Shown: positions 1 to 8,231 of the stretch, in pieces | Numbering within the stretch: the first letter of the stretch is position 1 | How the letters are laid out: every line of letters begins with the position of its first letter | Origin: Pelagibacteraceae bacterium | GTDB taxonomy: Bacteria > Pseudomonadota > Alphaproteobacteria > HIMB59 > GCA-002718135 | Length of the DNA: 42,286 nucleotides | Direction of reading: 5' to 3' | Assembly: GCA_017639935.1 (NCBI GenBank) | Contig: JAGFWP010000033.1 | Span: forward strand, 1 to 42,286 | The notes under the pieces: generated by a model | Databases searched by the model: none | Told to the model about the DNA's origin: nothing | The model's input: only the letters and a program-made list of their open reading frames with translations | Translations under genes and position numbers: made by a program

Positions 1-32
1 CTGGACAAAACAATTTATCTGATTTTTCTTTA

Positions 33-108
<76 letters not shown>

Positions 109-165
109 TTACAAACGAGTTTAATACATTCTAAACATTTAATTAAATTAGTGTATTATATTTTT

Positions 166-1161
166 GTGCAAAAAAATATTCTAGTTTTCACAAATGGAGA
201 AAAAATTGGTGATGGAATAATTAAACTTCCTTTATTAAGTGAAATTAAGAGAAGATTGCCTGATAGACAATTGATTTGGATGACTAACAAAGGTTCTACA
301 GTATATAATAATCAATTGAAAAATATAGCAGGTCAATTTATTGATGAGATTATAGAACAAGCTGATCTTAATCCTTTTTTTTGGCAAAGAATATCGAATA
401 AATATAATTTTAGTAAAAAAAAATTTGAATATATTTTTGATACGCAAAAAGCTGTTTTAAGAACAATAGCACTTAAAAGAATAAAATGTTCATATTTTAT
501 TTCATCGGCCGCATCAGGTTTTTTTTCAACAAAAAAAATTAAAAAAAAATCCATTCATATTTCAAGACAATATTATTTAGAAGATTTATTTAATTTACTT
601 GATATAATTAAAGAAGATGTAGTAGACAGAAATTTTAGGATTACAATACCTACTGACTTAAAGTTTCAACTGATTAAAATATTTGATAAAAATATATCAT
701 ATATAGGGTTATCTCCTGGAGCAGGTGAAAAAAATAAAATTTGGCCTATTGATAATTTTATAAAAGTAGGAAAATTTTTCGAAAATAAATCATATAAAAT
801 AGTTTTATTTCTTGGCCCAAATGAGAATTTTATTAAAGAAAAATTAAAATCTATATTCCCAAAAGCTCTGCTGCCAGAAGAACAAATTAATGATTTTTCT
901 GGCTATGAAGTTGTAATTGGATCCACAAATTTTCTATCTTGTGCTTTAGCAAATGATAGTGGAACTGGGCACATGTTATCAACAAATTATTGCCCTTTAA
1001 TTAAATTATTTGGACACAAAGATTCTGACAAATTTACCCGATCTGCAAATAATATTACAGCAATTAGTGCGAAAGAATTTGGAAGTACAGACATATCTGC
1101 AATTTCAACTGATTGTGTAATAAAAAAAATCGAAGACGTAATTAAAACATCAACAAAATAA
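166..1161 (+). CDS. Glycosyltransferase family 9 (heptosyltransferase-like)
   Basis: Likely transfers a heptose or similar sugar onto lipopolysaccharide core at the cytoplasmic face of the inner membrane. From GTG 166 the protein begins MQKNILVFTNGEKIGDGI, matching the usual GT9 start (strand, then a G-D loop). A mid-protein LSPGAGEKNKIWP segment and a C-terminal NDSGTGHML motif fit the nucleotide-sugar domain of the family. The open frame runs back to 76, inside tRNA-Phe, so the true start is GTG 166 or GTG 151; neither has a clear Shine-Dalgarno site. About 331 aa, near normal GT9 length. The acceptor sugar cannot be told from sequence. It converges with glpK across 70 bp that shows no obvious terminator hairpin. 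Confidence 0.8.
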   Translation: MQKNILVFTNGEKIGDGIIKLPLLSEIKRRLPDRQLIWMTNKGSTVYNNQLKNIAGQFIDEIIEQADLNPFFWQRISNKYNFSKKKFEYIFDTQKAVLRTIALKRIKCSYFISSAASGFFSTKKIKKKSIHISRQYYLEDLFNLLDIIKEDVVDRNFRITIPTDLKFQLIKIFDKNISYIGLSPGAGEKNKIWPIDNFIKVGKFFENKSYKIVLFLGPNENFIKEKLKSIFPKALLPEEQINDFSGYEVVIGSTNFLSCALANDSGTGHMLSTNYCPLIKLFGHKDSDKFTRSANNITAISAKEFGSTDISAISTDCVIKKIEDVIKTSTK

Positions 1162-1231
1162 AATATCTTCTGCTTAGGAAAAAAATAATTAGAGAGATTT
1201 ATATTTTATAATCAACATTAGTTTTATAAAC

Positions 1232-2713
1232 TTAACTAAATTTAATTAATTTGTTAATGGCATGATGCCATTTTTGTATCATTTTATTAATTTTGTTTTT
1301 ATTGATTTTAGGTTTTACAATTTTATTGCTTTTCCATAATTTTTCAATTGAGGTTGTACTTTTAATTAATCCGCAAGATAGTGCGGCTAAGTAAGCAGCA
1401 CCCAAAGCTGTAGTTTCACTATCTTTGGGAAGAATAATCTTAATTTGTAAAATATTAGATAAACTTTGAATAAAATTATTGTTATTGACCATTCCACCAT
1501 CAACGCGCATTTCTTTAATTTTTCTTTCGGAATCTTTTTGCATGCAGCGCACTAAATCAAAGGTTTGATAAGCAATACTATCAAGTGTAGCTTTAACAAT
1601 TTCTGCAATACCAGTGTTTCTTGTTAAGCCAAAAATTGCACCACGAGCATCAGCCTTCCAATGAGGAGCGCCAAGACCAGTTAGTGCAGGTATAATAATT
1701 ACATTTTCATTTATGTTTGCTTTAGAATAAAGATCATCACTTTGATGTGAATACTTAATAAAATTTAATTTATCACGCAACCATTGAACAGCAGAACCAG
1801 CAACAAAAATACTACCTTCGTAACAATACATTTTTTTCGATCCAATTTTAAAAGCTACAGTTGTCAGCAGTTTATTGGTTGAGAGTTTAAATTTGCTGCC
1901 AATATTCATTAAAATAAAGCAACCAGTGCCGTATGTGCCTTTTGATTGTCCGGGTTGAAAACATGCCTGACCAATAGTCGCAGCTTGTTGATCTCCAGCC
2001 ATTCCTCCAATTTTTATTGAATCTCCAAATAATTTTGTTTCACCAAAGTCATAAACGTTATCAACCACTTTAGGGAGAATAGACTTTGGTATTTTAAAGG
2101 TTTTTAATAAATCATTTGACCATTGATTTTTTTGTGCATCAAATAGCATTGTTCTAGAAGCATTAGTGATATCTGTTATATGCGATCTACCCCGTGTTAA
2201 GTTCCAAAGCAACCATGTATCTATTGTTCCAAACAAGAGATTATTACTTTGAATGAGTTTTTTTGAAATTCTATTATTGTCTAAAATCCATCTGATTTTG
2301 GTAGCTGAAAAATAGGGATCAACAACCAAACCAGTAATTTTTTGAATTTTTTTCTCCAAACCTTTTTTCTTTAATTTTTTACAAAAAGAAGATGTTCGTC
2401 GATCTTGCCATACAATTGCCTTGTTTATTGGCCGGCCTGTTTTTTTGTTCCAAACAACGGTAGTTTCCCTTTGATTCGTTATGCCAATGGAAAGTATTTG
2501 AGAAACTGACAATTTATTTTTTTTAATTAATTTACGGAGAAGATCTCTAACATCATGCCAGATTTCCAATGCATCATGTTCAACCCATCCATTTTTTGGA
2601 AAAAATTGCGTTAATTCTTTATTAACACTATCTATGCTGTTGAATTTAGAATCATATAAAATTACCCTTGAACTTGTTGTGCCTTGATCAATAGATAAAA
2701 TGAATTTTTTCAT
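1232..2713 (-). CDS. glpK: Glycerol kinase
   Basis: Phosphorylates glycerol to sn-glycerol 3-phosphate using ATP in the cytoplasm. The 493-aa length is typical. The FGGY-kinase signatures are present: N-terminal DQGTTSSR (residues 8-15), ITNQRETTVVW, IVWQDRRT, a central GGMAGDQQAATIGQ, GTYGTGCF, and a late VDGGMVNN followed by TTALGAAYLA. The start is ATG at 2711-2713 with no clear ribosome site, 15 bp after the parE stop, so it is probably read from the same transcript. No glycerol facilitator, glpD or glpR gene is nearby, so the link to glycerol uptake versus phospholipid turnover is open. Confidence 0.97.
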   Translation of the reverse strand: MKKFILSIDQGTTSSRVILYDSKFNSIDSVNKELTQFFPKNGWVEHDALEIWHDVRDLLRKLIKKNKLSVSQILSIGITNQRETTVVWNKKTGRPINKAIVWQDRRTSSFCKKLKKKGLEKKIQKITGLVVDPYFSATKIRWILDNNRISKKLIQSNNLLFGTIDTWLLWNLTRGRSHITDITNASRTMLFDAQKNQWSNDLLKTFKIPKSILPKVVDNVYDFGETKLFGDSIKIGGMAGDQQAATIGQACFQPGQSKGTYGTGCFILMNIGSKFKLSTNKLLTTVAFKIGSKKMYCYEGSIFVAGSAVQWLRDKLNFIKYSHQSDDLYSKANINENVIIIPALTGLGAPHWKADARGAIFGLTRNTGIAEIVKATLDSIAYQTFDLVRCMQKDSERKIKEMRVDGGMVNNNNFIQSLSNILQIKIILPKDSETTALGAAYLAALSCGLIKSTTSIEKLWKSNKIVKPKINKNKINKMIQKWHHAINKLIKFS

Positions 2714-2728
2714 ATCATTTTGATAAAA

Positions 2729-4663
2729 TCATATATCAAGATTGCTTGTGAAATTCGCATTTTCTTGAATAAACTTGAATCGAGACTCTGCTTTTTTTCC
2801 CATTAGAGATTCAAATAGCTTCTCAGTTTTTTTCTCTTCTTTTGCACCATGTTTTAAATTAATTTTCATTAATTTCCTTTTTTCTATATCCATTGTTGTA
2901 GTCCTGAGTTGGTCAGCAGGCATTTCTCCCAAACCCTTATAACGTGTGATTTGAGGAGTCATTTTTGAAGAATTTGATTTAAGGATCTTATCCTTTTCTT
3001 TTTCATCATAAGCATATCTATCAATATCCTTATAACCTAATTTATACAAAGGGGGCATCGCCAAATATAATCTGTTACTTGAAATAATTTTGCGCATATA
3101 TTTATAAAAAAAAGTAATCAGTAGTGTGGCAATATGCGAACCATCGACATCAGCATCTGTCATTAAAATTATTCTTTCATAACGCAGTTTTGAGAGTTGA
3201 AAGTTTTTGCCAATACCACATCCCAAAGCTTGGATAAGATTTTGGACCTCTGAATTATCAGCTACTTTTGAAAGCGATACACTATACACATTTAATATTT
3301 TTCCTCTCAGTGGAAGTATTGCTTGTTTCTCTCTTAGTCTTGCTTGTTTGGCTGAACCTCCAGCACTATCGCCTTCAACAATAAAAATTTCTGTTCCTTC
3401 GACTTGTCTACTTGTGCAATCAACAAGTTTTCCTGGAAGCCTATTTTTTTCTTTTATTGTTTTTCTTTCTAATTCCTTGATTTTTGTCAAATCAGTTCGT
3501 AGCAGTGATCTTTCAATTAAAACTTCAATTAATTTAAGGGAGTCCTTTTTGTTTGAATTAAGCCATAATAAAAAATTGTGCTGTATCTCTTGTTCTAATT
3601 TTTTTTGGACAACGGGCATTGCAATTCTTTTTTTAGTTTGCCCTTCGAAACTTGGCGAGTTAATAAATATCGAAATATATGAGTCTGAATAATCGAATAC
3701 ATCGCTGGTATTAATATTTGCTATTTTGGAAATCTGATTCTTTTGACCAAATAATTTTATGGATCTTAATAATGAATTTTTCAAGGCGTTTTCATGCGAT
3801 CCTCCATCAGGAGTCTCAATTGTGTTGCAGTATGACTTCAATGTTGATTTTTCTTGTTCATTGAAACTTGCAAATATTTCACATTTTTCATTAAAATTAA
3901 ATTCAATCTCGCTATGAAAAAATTTGGAAATAATTTTTTTTCTTTCGTTAATATTTTCTTTTACAAAATCTATCATGCCATTTGGGTAATAAAAAACTTT
4001 TTCGTTAGGGGTTTCGTCTTTGATTAGTTCTTTATCTATTTTGTATGAAATTTTTGTTCCTTTGACTAAAACTGATTTCATTTTGATGAAATTTATCAGT
4101 CTTTTAGGAGAGAGGTTTATTTCCTGAAAAATTTCCTCATCAGGAACAAATTTTATCTCGGTTCCTCTTAGCTTATGTGAACATTTTTGAATTTTGATTT
4201 TGTTTTTAACAAGACCTCTAGAATACTTCTGAGAATATATTTTGGATTTATTAAAAACCCTTACTTCTAATTGTTTACTAAGTGCGTTTACAACAGATAT
4301 CCCTACACCATGAAGTCCTCCAGAAGTTTTATAAACGTTACCAGAAAACTTTCCACCCGCATGAAGAGTTGTCAATACAATTTCTAGAGCTCTTTTGTTT
4401 TTATATTTAGGATGAAAATCAATCGGAATGCCACGACCATCATCTCTTATTGTTATTGATTTATCTTTGGCATAGTAAAAAGAAATATTTTTCGCGTGTC
4501 CAGCAACAACTTCATCAATAGAGTTGTCTAGTACTTCATTAACTAAATGATGCAGACCTTCTTCATTGGTATTTCCAATGTACATTCCGGGTCTTTTTCT
4601 AACAGGTTCGAGTCCTTCAAGAACTTCTATATCTCTTGCACTATATGTTTTCTTCTTTGTCAC
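2729..4663 (-). CDS. parE: DNA topoisomerase IV subunit B
   Basis: ATPase subunit of the enzyme that unlinks daughter chromosomes; it works with ParC, which is not in the window. GHKL ATPase motifs are clear: EVLDNSIDE (43-51), DDGRGIP (74-80), GGLHGVG (115-121). The TOPRIM domain shows EGDSAGG near 430 and DADVDGSHI near 500, and LPLRGKILNV lies between them. At 644 aa it lacks the long C-terminal insertion of proteobacterial GyrB, which together with its motif style favours ParE. The start codon is GTG at 4661-4663. It follows glnA after a terminator, so it probably has its own promoter in 4664-4700 or depends on read-through. GyrB is the alternative and is less likely. Confidence 0.93.
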   Translation of the reverse strand: MTKKKTYSARDIEVLEGLEPVRKRPGMYIGNTNEEGLHHLVNEVLDNSIDEVVAGHAKNISFYYAKDKSITIRDDGRGIPIDFHPKYKNKRALEIVLTTLHAGGKFSGNVYKTSGGLHGVGISVVNALSKQLEVRVFNKSKIYSQKYSRGLVKNKIKIQKCSHKLRGTEIKFVPDEEIFQEINLSPKRLINFIKMKSVLVKGTKISYKIDKELIKDETPNEKVFYYPNGMIDFVKENINERKKIISKFFHSEIEFNFNEKCEIFASFNEQEKSTLKSYCNTIETPDGGSHENALKNSLLRSIKLFGQKNQISKIANINTSDVFDYSDSYISIFINSPSFEGQTKKRIAMPVVQKKLEQEIQHNFLLWLNSNKKDSLKLIEVLIERSLLRTDLTKIKELERKTIKEKNRLPGKLVDCTSRQVEGTEIFIVEGDSAGGSAKQARLREKQAILPLRGKILNVYSVSLSKVADNSEVQNLIQALGCGIGKNFQLSKLRYERIILMTDADVDGSHIATLLITFFYKYMRKIISSNRLYLAMPPLYKLGYKDIDRYAYDEKEKDKILKSNSSKMTPQITRYKGLGEMPADQLRTTTMDIEKRKLMKINLKHGAKEEKKTEKLFESLMGKKAESRFKFIQENANFTSNLDI

Positions 4664-4701
4664 TTGTTGTTACTTTAACAAAAGAGGCTTATGTTTCCTA
4701 C

Positions 4702-4733
4702 AAAAAAACCGCTATCAATAATGATAGCAGTTT
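4702..4733 (-). terminator. Intrinsic terminator downstream of glnA
   Basis: Read on the minus strand, a 12-bp stem (arms at 4722-4733 and 4706-4717, one G-U pair) closes a 4-nt loop and is followed by a run of T (plus-strand A run 4702-4708). It starts 24 nt after the glnA stop and separates glnA from parE. Confidence 0.85.
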
Positions 4734-4756
4734 AAATGCATAAAATATATTTCTAT

Positions 4757-6187
4757 TTAAGCGTCGTAATATAAGTGAAATTCGTGTGGATGAGGTCTGA
4801 GATTTATTGGATCAACCTCGTTTTCCCTTTTATAACTGAGATAGGTTTCGATAACATCTTTCGTGAATACATCGCCTTGCAACAAGAATTTATGATCTTT
4901 CTCTAATGCATCTAAAGTTTCAGCTAAAGAACCGGGTGTTGATGGAATCTTTGATAATTCTTCTTCTGAGGCAGCATAAAGATTAATATCAGTTGGTTTG
5001 CCTGGATCGATTTTATTATTAATTCCATCTATTCCAGCCATAAGCAAAGCTGAAAATGCTAAATAAGGATTGGCAGTTGGATCTGGAGGTCTAAATTCCA
5101 TCCTTGTTGCTTTTGGACTTTGAGAGTAAACAGGAATTCTAACACAAGCACTTCTGTTTCTTTGAGAATAAACAATGTTTACGGGAGCTTCAAAACCAGG
5201 AACCAGTCTTTTGTACGAGTTTGTTGTCGGAGCACAAAAAGCAAGAAGGGCAGGAGCATGTTTTATTACCCCGCCGATATAATTTAAAGCCAGGTCACTA
5301 AGGTTGGCATAATTACCCTTTTTGTACATCAGAGTTTCTCCGTTTTTCCACAAACTTTGATGAACATGCATTCCTGACCCATTATCTTCAAATAGAGGTT
5401 TTGGCATAAAAGTTGCAGTCATACCGTGTTGTTTCGCTACATTTTTTACAACATACTTATATTTCATTACATCATCAGCCATTGCTAATAATGGAGAAAA
5501 TTCTAAATCGATTTCACACTGCCCCGCTGTTGCAACCTCATGATGATGAGCCTCAACTGACATACCTATATCCTGCATTGTCATTACCATTTCAGTTCTA
5601 ACATCCTGAAGCGTATCAACTGGGGGTAAAGGAAAATAACCTTCTTTGTGTCTTGGTTTATGACCTAGGTTAGGATTTTCATCCCCGCCACTATTCCAAG
5701 TTCCTTCTGTTGAGTCAACTTCATAAAAAGAAAAATTTGAACCTGAATCATACTGAACATTATTAAATACAAAAAACTCTGCTTCAGGACCAAAAAATGC
5801 CGTATCTCCAATTCCTGAAGATTTGAGATATGCTTCAGCTTTTTTAGCGATGTTTCTAGGATCTCTGGAATAATCTTCTAGTGTTAAGGGATCTTTGATA
5901 TTGCCATGAAAAACAATTGTTTTTTCTGAGAAAAAAGGATCAATAAAAGCAGTGGTGACATCAGGTAAAACAATCATGTCACTGTTATGAATTTCTTGGA
6001 AACCTCTAACTGAAGATCCATCGAAACCAAGACCTTCAGAGAAAATACTTTCATCTAAAAATTTGATTGGCAACGTAAAATGTTGTGTTGTTCCTGGTAT
6101 GTCAGTGAAACGGACATCAACCATTTTAACATCCAGATCTTTGATGTTTTTTAACAACTCACTTGGAGTTTTGCAGTTAAATTTCAT
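4757..6187 (-). CDS. glnA: Glutamine synthetase, type I
   Basis: Makes glutamine from glutamate, ammonium and ATP as a cytoplasmic dodecamer; the main ammonium assimilation step. The 476-aa protein has the GSI features in order: [22 protein letters not shown] (metal site), [28 protein letters not shown], an active-site [12 protein letters not shown] segment, and [10 protein letters not shown]. The adenylylation-loop tyrosine is kept ([11 protein letters not shown], about residue 404). The start is ATG at 6185-6187, with GAGG at 6198-6201 (minus strand) 10 nt upstream. The leader holds two glutamine-aptamer-like elements and a hairpin, so expression is probably controlled by glutamine at RNA level. 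It sits directly downstream of glnB and an aminotransferase gene and is closed by its own terminator. Confidence 0.98.
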   Translation of the reverse strand: MKFNCKTPSELLKNIKDLDVKMVDVRFTDIPGTTQHFTLPIKFLDESIFSEGLGFDGSSVRGFQEIHNSDMIVLPDVTTAFIDPFFSEKTIVFHGNIKDPLTLEDYSRDPRNIAKKAEAYLKSSGIGDTAFFGPEAEFFVFNNVQYDSGSNFSFYEVDSTEGTWNSGGDENPNLGHKPRHKEGYFPLPPVDTLQDVRTEMVMTMQDIGMSVEAHHHEVATAGQCEIDLEFSPLLAMADDVMKYKYVVKNVAKQHGMTATFMPKPLFEDNGSGMHVHQSLWKNGETLMYKKGNYANLSDLALNYIGGVIKHAPALLAFCAPTTNSYKRLVPGFEAPVNIVYSQRNRSACVRIPVYSQSPKATRMEFRPPDPTANPYLAFSALLMAGIDGINNKIDPGKPTDINLYAASEEELSKIPSTPGSLAETLDALEKDHKFLLQGDVFTKDVIETYLSYKRENEVDPINLRPHPHEFHLYYDA

Positions 6188-6197
6188 AATAAAATAA

Positions 6198-6201
6198 CCT
6201 C
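6198..6201 (-). promoter_or_regulatory. Ribosome binding site of glnA
   Basis: Minus-strand GAGG lies 10 nt before the glnA ATG. It is followed by TT, so AGGTT can pair with AACCT in the 5' arm of the upstream hairpin (6218-6240). This makes it a candidate target of riboswitch control. Confidence 0.6.
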
Positions 6202-6217
6202 ATAGTTTTGTTACCAT

Positions 6218-6240
6218 TCAACCTTAACCATTAAGGTTGA
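6218..6240 (-). promoter_or_regulatory. Perfect hairpin between riboswitches and glnA
   Basis: Ten base pairs (6218-6227 with 6231-6240) close a 3-nt loop. On the minus strand it lies after the second aptamer and about 30 nt before the glnA start. No T tract follows it, so it is not an ordinary terminator. It is a candidate expression platform for the riboswitches. Confidence 0.6.
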
Positions 6241-6286
6241 TGCGAGTACTCTATCATGCTCTAGTTATGAAAGTTCTGCATTTGGT

Positions 6287-6336
6287 GCGCGTTCCTTCAG
6301 CTTTCACTTACTTCCGACCCAATGGGTTGAACGATT
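6287..6336 (-). ncRNA. Glutamine riboswitch (glnA RNA), aptamer 2, proximal to glnA
   Basis: Read on the minus strand, the element has the glnA-RNA layout: outer stem CGTTC pairing with GAACG, a hairpin ACCC-ATT-GGGT, the conserved junction GGAAGTA, and the 3' block GAAGGAACGC. It is the second of two consecutive copies in the leader of glnA, the classic target of this glutamine-binding family. Identification is by eye from the consensus. Confidence 0.85.
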
Positions 6337-6348
6337 TCTAACTTTTGC

Positions 6349-6410
6349 ATGCGTTCCTTCGACAATCAGTCTACTTCCGACTCAAACAATTAAGATGAGT
6401 TGAACGATTG
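6349..6410 (-). ncRNA. Glutamine riboswitch (glnA RNA), aptamer 1, distal
   Basis: This copy has the same layout on the minus strand: outer stem CGTTC/GAACG (extended by flanking bases), an ACTC/GAGT hairpin with a longer loop than copy 2, the conserved GGAAGTAG, and CGAAGGAACGC. Twelve bases separate it from copy 2. The conserved blocks are nearly identical between copies while stems and loops differ, as expected if the RNA structure is selected. It starts about 40 nt after the glnB stop codon. Confidence 0.87.
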
Positions 6411-6449
6411 AAGTTCTTTTATTTATTTCTTTAATTTTGTAAAGAAAAA

Positions 6450-6788
6450 TTAAACTGCATCGCTGCCTTTCTCACCAGTTCTAATCCTCATCACCTGTTC
6501 AATATTTGATACAAATATTTTACCATCTCCAATTTTTCCCGAAAAAGCAGCTTTTTTTATTGATTCAATTGCTTTTTCAGCAATATCATCTTCAACAATG
6601 ATTTCTATCTTTACTTTTGCATGAAATTCATCATCAAAGTCTTGGTCTTTGTCTAGACCTTCTTGACCTCTTTGTCTTCCAAAACCCTTAACTTCAATTA
6701 CAGTCATTCCAGATAAATCTATTTCATGTAAAGCATTCTTTACAGGTGATAGTTTGAAAGGCTTGATTATTGCTTCAATTTTTTTCAT
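6450..6788 (-). CDS. glnB: Nitrogen regulatory protein PII, with an altered T-loop
   Basis: Small trimeric signal protein that reads ATP/ADP and 2-oxoglutarate and controls nitrogen enzymes or transporters. The 112-aa length is typical. It keeps MKKIEAIIKPFKL, VKGFGRQRG with Gln39, Lys58, the B-loop GKIGDGKIFV, and the C-terminal RIRTGEKG. The T-loop has normal length but is changed: residue 51, the tyrosine uridylylated by GlnD in enterics, is Phe, and residue 46 is Asp instead of Tyr. The loop is also very acidic (DKDQDFDDEF). It is therefore probably not uridylylated. It starts 3 nt after the aminotransferase stop and precedes the riboswitch leader of glnA. Confidence 0.93.
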   Translation of the reverse strand: MKKIEAIIKPFKLSPVKNALHEIDLSGMTVIEVKGFGRQRGQEGLDKDQDFDDEFHAKVKIEIIVEDDIAEKAIESIKKAAFSGKIGDGKIFVSNIEQVMRIRTGEKGSDAV

Positions 6789-6791
6789 AAT

Positions 6792-7949
6792 TTATATTTT
6801 AGATAATCTATTAATGGCTTTTTCAATATTTTCCAATGAATTTGCATAACTTAGACGAATATACTTTTTCGCACTATCTCCAAAACTAGTACCCGGTACC
6901 AAAGCTACACCATAATTATTAAGGGCAACTTCAGAAAATTTTTCTCCTGAGAGATTGCTTTTTGATACATTCGGAAAGGCATAAAAAGATCCTCCGGGAC
7001 GAAAACAATTCATATTTTTTAAATTATTTAATTTTTCAAAAATAAAATTTCTTCTTTTTTCAAATTCTTTAACTATTTTATTTATTTCATCCTGAGGTCC
7101 TTGTAGGGCCTCCAGTCCAGCATATTGCGATATTGAAGATGGGCAAGAATGATCATTCACACAAAGTTTATTGGCAAAATCAATAAATTTAGTTGGCCAT
7201 ACACTCCATCCCAATCTCCAACCTGTCATACAGAATGTTTTACTCCAACCTTCTAGAATTATTAATCTATCTCTGATTGATTCATATTTTAATAGTGAGG
7301 GCATTGAATTATTATCAAAAATAATTTTACTATAAATTTCATCACTCATAATTGCTACTTTCGGGTATTTTTCTAGCATTTTTACAAGATTGCTAATTTT
7401 AGATTCATTCATAAACGATCCGGTTGGATTATTAGGATTGTTGATAATGATTAGTCTTGTTTTATTAGTTATCAATTTTGATAATTCATCAATATCAATT
7501 TCAAAATTGTTTTTTTCTTTAAGTATTAAAGGTATTGGTTTTGCGCCGCTGAATTTAATCATTGATCTATAAATAGGGAATCCCGGATCTGGATAAATAA
7601 TTTCAGCGTCTTTTTCACCAAATATTAGTGCTGCAAAAAAAATTACTGGTTTACCACCTGGAGTTATTAAAATGTTTTCAGGATTTACATTTGAATTATA
7701 TTTTTCAAATATGTGTTTTGAAACAGCTTCGCGTAATTCGATTATGCCATTTGACGGAGTGTAGCCATGCTTACCATCAATAATAGCTTTTACGGCCGCT
7801 TCGAGAATGTTTTTGGGCGTAGGAAAATCAGGCTGCCCAATACCTAAATTAATTATGTCTTTTCCCTCAGATTGAAGTTTATTGGCTTTAGCCAAAACTG
7901 TAAAAGCCGTTTCAGTTTCTAAATTAAATATTCTTTTGGAAACTTGCAT
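6792..7949 (-). CDS. PLP-dependent aminotransferase, class I/II (aspartate aminotransferase-like)
   Basis: Cytoplasmic transaminase that moves an amino group between an amino acid and a 2-oxo acid, likely aspartate or a related substrate with 2-oxoglutarate. The 385-aa protein shows the fold-type I motifs: INLGIGQPDFPTP (33-45), NNPNNPTG (170-177), SDEIYSKI, the PLP-binding lysine in WSKTF (Lys237), and the conserved arginine region KKYIRLSYA. It is the first gene of the minus-strand cluster with glnB and glnA, so a role in distributing newly assimilated nitrogen is plausible. It diverges from tRNA-His over 43 bp. The exact substrate cannot be fixed from sequence. Confidence 0.9.
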   Translation of the reverse strand: MQVSKRIFNLETETAFTVLAKANKLQSEGKDIINLGIGQPDFPTPKNILEAAVKAIIDGKHGYTPSNGIIELREAVSKHIFEKYNSNVNPENILITPGGKPVIFFAALIFGEKDAEIIYPDPGFPIYRSMIKFSGAKPIPLILKEKNNFEIDIDELSKLITNKTRLIIINNPNNPTGSFMNESKISNLVKMLEKYPKVAIMSDEIYSKIIFDNNSMPSLLKYESIRDRLIILEGWSKTFCMTGWRLGWSVWPTKFIDFANKLCVNDHSCPSSISQYAGLEALQGPQDEINKIVKEFEKRRNFIFEKLNNLKNMNCFRPGGSFYAFPNVSKSNLSGEKFSEVALNNYGVALVPGTSFGDSAKKYIRLSYANSLENIEKAINRLSKI

Positions 7950-7992
7950 TATTTTGATATAGCAAAAAGTGATATAAAATAAACATTATTAT

Positions 7993-8070
7993 GGCGAACG
8001 TAGCTCAGTTGGTTAGAGCGCGGGCTTGTGGAGCCTGATGTCGTGGGTTCGAATCCCATCGTTCGCCCCA
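7993..8070 (+). tRNA. tRNA-His (GTG)
   Basis: The cloverleaf carries anticodon GTG at 8028-8030 and acceptor arms GCGAACG/CGTTCGC. The extra G-1 typical of tRNA-His is encoded at 7993 opposite C73, and the 3' CCA is encoded. TTGATA (7954-7959) and TAAAAT (7975-7980) upstream may be a promoter, though the 15-bp spacing is short. Confidence 0.97.
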
Positions 8071-8137
8071 GTATTCCGTTATATTCACTTTCATAGTTGT
8101 TAATTATTCAGGATCAACATAAAAGCGAAAAATTAAA

Positions 8138-8222
8138 GGGCCGGTGGTGGAATTGGTAGACACGCATGGTTTAGGTCCATGTGCCGCAAGGTTTGAAGGT
8201 TCAAGTCCTTTCCGGCCTACCA
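8138..8222 (+). tRNA. tRNA-Leu (TAG)
   Basis: A class II tRNA of 85 nt. The acceptor arms are GGGCCGG/CCGGCCT, the anticodon stem is CATGG/CCATG, the anticodon is TAG at 8172-8174, and there is a long variable arm (TGCCGCAAGGTTTG). The 3' CCA is encoded. It ends only 9 nt before the trigger factor start codon, so the two are likely on one transcript. Confidence 0.96.
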
Positions 8223-8231
8223 TGAAAAAAT

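Noticed and set aside
1162-1231. Shared terminator between the convergent glycosyltransferase and glpK genes
   Set aside because: No stem-loop of useful length was found in this gap.
3207-3692. 161-codon plus-strand frame
   Set aside because: It is antisense to the conserved TOPRIM and transducer part of parE and has no recognisable family.
6218-6240. Hairpin as an intrinsic terminator
   Set aside because: No T tract follows it on the minus strand; treated instead as a possible expression platform.
7950-7992. Clear divergent promoter pair between the aminotransferase gene and tRNA-His
   Set aside because: Several A+T-rich hexamers fit weakly, but none has both good boxes and normal spacing.
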